Shown piece after piece: positions 16,740-20,740 of a stretch of DNA of 20,740 nt (within the stretch, counting starts at the first letter, position 1; every line of letters starts with the position of its first letter). Location: assembly GCA_905233835.1 (NCBI GenBank), contig CAJOGB010000033.1:1524-22263 (forward strand). Direction: 5' to 3'. The notes beneath the pieces were generated by a model. The model saw only the letters and a list, made by a program, of their open reading frames with translations. It ran no database searches and had not been told where the DNA came from. The translations under genes were made by a program, and so were the position numbers. This stretch comes from an uncultured Lachnospiraceae bacterium (GTDB lineage Bacteria; Bacillota; Clostridia; Lachnospirales; Lachnospiraceae).

Positions 16740-17214
16740 CGGAAATTTTTCTTTGGGTTTTGATATGGAAGAGGTGGCAAATCAGACCGTAAAGGGAGTT
16801 TTATCGGTTGAGAAATTCCCGGAGGACGCCTATGTTTGCATTACTCTTGTTTCTGAAGAGGAGATTCAAAGCATAAACAAAGAACAAAGAGACATAGATT
16901 CCGTTACTGATGTTTTATCGTTCCCTATGATACCATGGAGTTTCCCGGCAAACTATAATGAACTTTCCGATTTTTCGGATATCAAAGATCCGGAGACCGG
17001 AGAAATTATGTTGGGAGATGTGGTTTTGTGTATTCCAAAGGTTGTTTCTCAGGCGAAGGAATATGGACATTCTAAAAGGCGAGAGTTTGCTTTTTTAATC
17101 TGTCACAGTATGTTACATTTATTGGGATACGATCATATGGAAGAAAATGATCGAATTTTGATGGAAGAACATCAAAATAAGATTATGGATTATATAAATA
17201 TATCACGTGAGTAA
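16717..17214 (+). CDS. ybeY: rRNA maturation endoribonuclease YbeY
   Basis: This is a 165-residue zinc endoribonuclease of 16S rRNA 3'-end maturation and ribosome quality control. The metal site HSMLHLLGYDH (H130, H134, H140) is complete. SVTDVLSFP (residues ~62-70) and the GDVVLC segment are also family marks. The ATG at 16717 is preferred over the GTG nine bases earlier because family members begin MTIEI and the AAAGGTG site lies at the right distance for the ATG. It overlaps the preceding gene by 23 bases, which suggests coupled translation. Confidence 0.96.
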   Translation: MTIEIINDGNFSLGFDMEEVANQTVKGVLSVEKFPEDAYVCITLVSEEEIQSINKEQRDIDSVTDVLSFPMIPWSFPANYNELSDFSDIKDPETGEIMLGDVVLCIPKVVSQAKEYGHSKRREFAFLICHSMLHLLGYDHMEENDRILMEEHQNKIMDYINISRE

Positions 17215-17222
17215 AGTGAAGA

Positions 17223-18878
17223 ATGAATTCGAAAAATAACAGTAAAAGTACAAATTTTTTGGTGCAGGGCTCCATACTTGCCATCGCATCCATTATCAGC
17301 CGTATTGTGGGCTTAATTTACAGAGTGCCTCTTACGGCGATAATCGGAAAGACCGGTAATGATTACTATGGCACCGCATTTGAAATATACAGCATTATTT
17401 TAATTATTTCTTCTTACAGTTTACCATTGGCAGTGTCCAAATTGGTGGCTACCAGGGTGGAAAAAGGAGAAATGAAAAATACGATGAAAGTCCTAAAGGG
17501 GGCTTTGCTTTTTGCATTTGTAAGCGGAACTACCTTTATGTGCATCGTCTTTTTCTGTGCCGATATTTTTACGAATATTTTAAAAACTCCCTTAGCTTCC
17601 ATCGCACTTCGGGTTTTGGCACCGGTAATTTTAATCGTTGCTCTATTGGGAGTTTTTCGTGGATTTTTCCAGGGCTTACAGACCATGATGCCCAGTGCCG
17701 TCTCCCAGATTATCGAACAGATTTTAAATGCGGTGGTATCGGTAGTGGCTGCTTTTTATCTGTTTTCTTACGGTTCGAAAATCGGACGTGTTCTTGGAAA
17801 TAAGGAGGAGTATGCCGCGGCCTACGGCGCTGCGGGAGGAACCTTGGGTACCGGTGTGGGCGCTCTATCCGCACTCTTATTTGTGCTTTTTATTTACTTG
17901 GTTTTCTATAAAAAGTTTAAGCGAAGAGTGGTTCGGGATCATAAGCCAAACAAAGAAACCTACGGACAGGTATTAAAACTTTTAATTCTTACGATTATTC
18001 CCGTACTTTTAAGTACGACGCTTTATAACATTGTATCCATTTTGGATCAGGGTATTTTTAAGAATATGGTGACCCTTCAGGGATACGATAAAAAGACAAT
18101 CTCTGAATGGTGGGGTGTTTATACGGGACAGTATAAGGTTTTAATCAATGTTCCGATTTCCATAGCTTCTGCCATGGCGGCATCTGCGGTGCCCACATTG
18201 GCTGCAGCATATAATAACAATAATATGAAACGTGTACGTTCTCAGATTCACAGTGCCACACGTTTTATTATGATGATTGCATTTCCTTGCACCATCGGTA
18301 TGGCGGTACTTGCCGGTCCCATTATGATGCTTTTGTTTTCCGACAGCGATCCCACTTCAGCAAAGATGTTGATGTGCGGTTCCGTTGCGATTTTGTTTTA
18401 TTCCTTATCTACCTTATCCAACGGGCTTTTACAGGGAATCGACAGACTTCGAATTCCGGTTCGAAATGCAGCCATCGCGTTGGTTTTGCAACTTGTTTTC
18501 TTGATCGTGGCATTACAGAAGTTTGATTTAAATATTTATGGCATGGTTTATGCAAATGCGTTTTATGCTCTTTGCATGTGCGTATTAAATCATTTGGCGG
18601 TGGTTCATTACAGCGGTGTTCGACAAAACATTCATAAGACGTATCTTTTACCGTTTTTGTCATCGGTGGTTATGGGAATTGCCGTATATCTCAGTTATCA
18701 ATTGCTTCACGTTATTACGCATTCCAATGGGATTTCATGTGTTGTTGCCATGATTGTGGGCGTGTTTGTATATTTTGTGGTTATGCTTTTTGTTCGAGGA
18801 ATTTCCAAGAAGGATTTGGCGAAGTTCCCTGAGGGAGATAAACTCATTTCCATTGCCGAAAAACTTCACTTGTTATAG
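17223..18878 (+). CDS. MOP-superfamily flippase, YtgP/SpoVB family
   Basis: This 551-residue integral membrane protein has about 14 hydrophobic segments. The N-terminus FLVQGSILAIASIISRIVGLIYRVPLTAIIG is the hallmark of the YtgP/SpoVB group of the MVF/MATE-like superfamily. Other matches are YSLPLAVSKLVA, FRGFFQGLQTMMPSAVSQIIEQI and NGLLQGIDRLRIPVRNA. Family members flip lipid-linked cell-wall precursors such as lipid II (YtgP) or act in spore cortex formation (SpoVB). Length fits YtgP best, but the exact substrate cannot be read from sequence. The ATG at 17223 is preceded by an AAAGTGAAG site and lies 8 bp after ybeY. Confidence 0.9.
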   Translation: MNSKNNSKSTNFLVQGSILAIASIISRIVGLIYRVPLTAIIGKTGNDYYGTAFEIYSIILIISSYSLPLAVSKLVATRVEKGEMKNTMKVLKGALLFAFVSGTTFMCIVFFCADIFTNILKTPLASIALRVLAPVILIVALLGVFRGFFQGLQTMMPSAVSQIIEQILNAVVSVVAAFYLFSYGSKIGRVLGNKEEYAAAYGAAGGTLGTGVGALSALLFVLFIYLVFYKKFKRRVVRDHKPNKETYGQVLKLLILTIIPVLLSTTLYNIVSILDQGIFKNMVTLQGYDKKTISEWWGVYTGQYKVLINVPISIASAMAASAVPTLAAAYNNNNMKRVRSQIHSATRFIMMIAFPCTIGMAVLAGPIMMLLFSDSDPTSAKMLMCGSVAILFYSLSTLSNGLLQGIDRLRIPVRNAAIALVLQLVFLIVALQKFDLNIYGMVYANAFYALCMCVLNHLAVVHYSGVRQNIHKTYLLPFLSSVVMGIAVYLSYQLLHVITHSNGISCVVAMIVGVFVYFVVMLFVRGISKKDLAKFPEGDKLISIAEKLHLL

Positions 18879-18887
18879 GAGGAAACC

Positions 18888-20108
18888 GTGGTTTACGATT
18901 GTTTGGTTGTAGGTGGCGGAGCAAGCGGCATGATGGCGGCTCTGTCCGCAAAGGAAGAGGGCGCAAGCGTTTGCATCCTGGAAAAAAACAACTTGCTTGG
19001 GAAAAAGATTTTGGCGACCGGTAACGGACGTTGTAATTTTACAAATGAAAAACAAAACTTAGATTGCTATTTTTCCGGTAATCATGAATTGGCGGAAGAG
19101 GTGTTACACTGTTTTCATTTGGAACGCACATTGGTGTTTTTTTCGAATATCGGTGTGCTTTCCAAGGTAAAGGACGGTTACTATTATCCAAGAAGTAATC
19201 AGGCTTCTTCGGTACGTTATTGTTTGGAAAAAGCGGTTATGGCAAAGGGCGTGGATTTTCGTCCTTCCACAACGGTGAAAAAAATAAAAAAGGAAAAGGA
19301 TATTTTTGTGATATCCACCGACCAAGGAGAGTACCGTGCAAAGAAATGCATCCTTTGCGGCGGCGGAATGGCTTCCCCAAAAAGCGGAAGTGACGGTAGC
19401 GTTTTAAAAATCGCAAAATCCTTCGGACATCATGTGATTAAACCCCTTCCTGCGTTGGTACAACTTACCTGTAAGGAAAAGTTCTTTTTCAAATTAAAGG
19501 GTGTTCGTGCCATGGGAAGCGTAACCCTTTTCGTGAATGACAAAAAAACGGCTTATGACGAAGGTGAAATCCAGTTTACCAAAGACGGTATTTCCGGAAT
19601 TCCCGTTTTTAATATTTCAAGACATGCCGTAAGGGCAGTGGATCAAAAGAAAGAGGTATATGCTTCATTGGATTTGTTCCCGGATTTTTCCTTTGATGTG
19701 TTAGTTACCCATTTAAGACAGCAGCTTTTGTATCGTTCCTATCCGGTAACCATGAAGGACGGTTTGATCGGTATGTTAAACGAGCATATTATCGGTGTGG
19801 TTTTAAAGGAACTTCATTATTCCTGTGAAGACTCCACCAATTTGTTAAGCGAAGATGATATTCGTTCCATGGCCTCACTTTTAAAGGATTTTCGTGTGCA
19901 AATCATAGGAAGCCATGATTTTGAGTCCGCACAGGTAACCAGCGGTGGTGTGGATTTAAATGAGGTGACAAATTATCTGGAATCAAAGAAGGTTCCCGGA
20001 TTATATTTTGCCGGAGAACTTTTGGATGTGGACGGTATTTGCGGAGGCTATAACTTACAATGGGCTTGGTCTTCCGGATATATCGCGGGAAAATGCGTTT
20101 TGGAGTAG
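18888..20108 (+). CDS. NAD(P)/FAD-dependent oxidoreductase (HI0933/BaiN family)
   Basis: This is a 406-residue flavoprotein. The FAD-binding Rossmann motif VVGGGASGMMAAL (residues ~7-19) is followed by ILEKNNLLGKKILATGNGRCNFTNE, the family signature. GGGMASPKSGSDG and the C-terminal SGGVDLNEV and LYFAGELLDVDGICGGYNLQWAWSSGYIAG complete the FAD site. The family is common in Clostridia; a few members take part in bile acid metabolism, but most have no known substrate, so no specific reaction is claimed. The start is GTG at 18888, supported by a perfect AGGAGG site 5 bases upstream and the normal N-terminus. It lies 9 bp after the flippase gene. Confidence 0.92.
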   Translation: MVYDCLVVGGGASGMMAALSAKEEGASVCILEKNNLLGKKILATGNGRCNFTNEKQNLDCYFSGNHELAEEVLHCFHLERTLVFFSNIGVLSKVKDGYYYPRSNQASSVRYCLEKAVMAKGVDFRPSTTVKKIKKEKDIFVISTDQGEYRAKKCILCGGGMASPKSGSDGSVLKIAKSFGHHVIKPLPALVQLTCKEKFFFKLKGVRAMGSVTLFVNDKKTAYDEGEIQFTKDGISGIPVFNISRHAVRAVDQKKEVYASLDLFPDFSFDVLVTHLRQQLLYRSYPVTMKDGLIGMLNEHIIGVVLKELHYSCEDSTNLLSEDDIRSMASLLKDFRVQIIGSHDFESAQVTSGGVDLNEVTNYLESKKVPGLYFAGELLDVDGICGGYNLQWAWSSGYIAGKCVLE

Positions 20109-20111
20109 AAA

Positions 20112-20740
20112 ATGCTTTTATTAAAACAGTTAAAGGTTCCTGTTTCCAAGGATGAAACAGCTGCTTTAAGAAAGAAAATCACAAAAGAACTGCATATTAA
20201 AGATTCGGAATTACTACATGTTTTGGTCTTAAGAAAAGCAGTGGATGCCAGGAAAAAAGAGCAAATCTTTTTTATCTATAATGCAGTCATTGAAACTTCC
20301 GTAAATGAGAATTCGATTCTTAAGAAGAAGTATAAATTCGATGTGGAAGTCTATGAGAATAAGCTGTTTGAGATTAAAAAAGCCCAGCAGGATGCAAATG
20401 GTGAGATTGTGATTATCGGCGCCGGACCTGCGGGACTTTTTGCGGCATATTATTTGGCCCTTTCCGGATTAAAACCCATTCTTTTGGAACGGGGAAAAGA
20501 CGTGGACAAAAGAAAAAAGGACATCGAAGAATTCTGGGAGACCGGAGTTCTTAATACTAAGAGCAACGTTCAATTCGGGGAAGGCGGAGCCGGTACCTTT
20601 TCGGACGGAAAATTAAACACATTGGTGAAGGACAATTTCGGCAGAAACCGTTTTGTTTTGGAAACCTTCGTAAAGTTTGGAGCACCGGAGGAAATCCTCT
20701 ATGACTATAAACCCCATATCGGAACGGATATTTTAATTCA
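20112..20740 (+). CDS. FAD-dependent dehydrogenase, COG2509-like (3' end outside window)
   Basis: The frame is open from ATG 20112 through the last base, giving ~209 residues of a protein that normally exceeds 450. The first ~95 residues form the N-terminal domain typical of this family (LLLKQLKVPVSKDE, LRKAVDARKKEQIFFIY, YENKLFEIKKA). A Rossmann FAD motif VIIGAGPAGLFAAYYLALSG begins at residue 100, followed by LLERG and VQFGEGGAGTFSDGKL, a strong family mark. Members are predicted cytoplasmic flavoproteins of unknown substrate. The start is 3 bp after the upstream flavoprotein stop. The ribosome binding site would lie inside that gene's end (GGAG at 20102-20105), so translation is probably coupled. 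Confidence 0.92.
   Translation, partial: MLLLKQLKVPVSKDETAALRKKITKELHIKDSELLHVLVLRKAVDARKKEQIFFIYNAVIETSVNENSILKKKYKFDVEVYENKLFEIKKAQQDANGEIVIIGAGPAGLFAAYYLALSGLKPILLERGKDVDKRKKDIEEFWETGVLNTKSNVQFGEGGAGTFSDGKLNTLVKDNFGRNRFVLETFVKFGAPEEILYDYKPHIGTDILI

Noticed and set aside
1..20740. CRISPR arrays, tRNA or rRNA genes, complete insertion sequences
   Set aside because: No regularly spaced direct repeats, no tRNA or rRNA signatures and no transposase gene were seen.

Overview
This window looks like chromosome of a low-to-moderate GC Firmicute of class Clostridia, most likely Lachnospiraceae. That is inferred from protein family resemblance (YebC, GlgA, SpoIIIE/FtsK, Fhs, RlmH, PhoH, YbeY, YtgP/SpoVB-type flippase), gene order (phoH, 7TM-HD-like gene, ybeY) and strong AGGAG-type ribosome binding sites. 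No species can be named. Every supported gene is on the + strand.

Region 1 (1-4740) is accessory. It opens inside an RHS polymorphic-toxin gene, whose visible order is RHS core, Ala/Val/Lys/Thr helical region, hydrophobic Gly/Ala region, HINT autoprocessing domain, then a roughly 115-residue toxin tip. A very AT-rich putative immunity gene follows 20 bp later. Next come an orphan membrane protein bracketed by REP-like palindromes, a two-TM protein of unknown function and a small zinc-ribbon protein. A terminator closes the region.

Region 2 (4820-7128) is a yebC-glgA unit with an extended -10 promoter in front and a strong terminator behind. The yebC frame is broken near its 3' third.

Region 3 (7131-7284) is the most unusual part. 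It holds the first ~150 nt of a group II intron closely resembling class C (IIC) introns. It sits right after the glgA terminator, the known target type of class C introns. The rest of the intron is missing and the fragment runs directly into the ftsK/spoIIIE coding sequence, so ftsK has lost a normal start, ribosome binding site and promoter region.

Region 4 (7228-20740) is a dense co-directional housekeeping run: ftsK/spoIIIE (frameshifted), fhs, a zinc-ribbon/TPR/chitobiase-C-like protein (frameshifted), rlmH, pyrimidine-nucleoside phosphorylase, phoH, a shortened 7TM-HD-like protein without its HD dyad, ybeY, a YtgP/SpoVB-family flippase and two FAD-dependent oxidoreductases, the second cut by the window end. 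Gaps are short and several genes overlap, so a long operon is likely. Three broken frames within 7 kb, each at a short repeat, suggest either sequencing/assembly errors or real gene decay.
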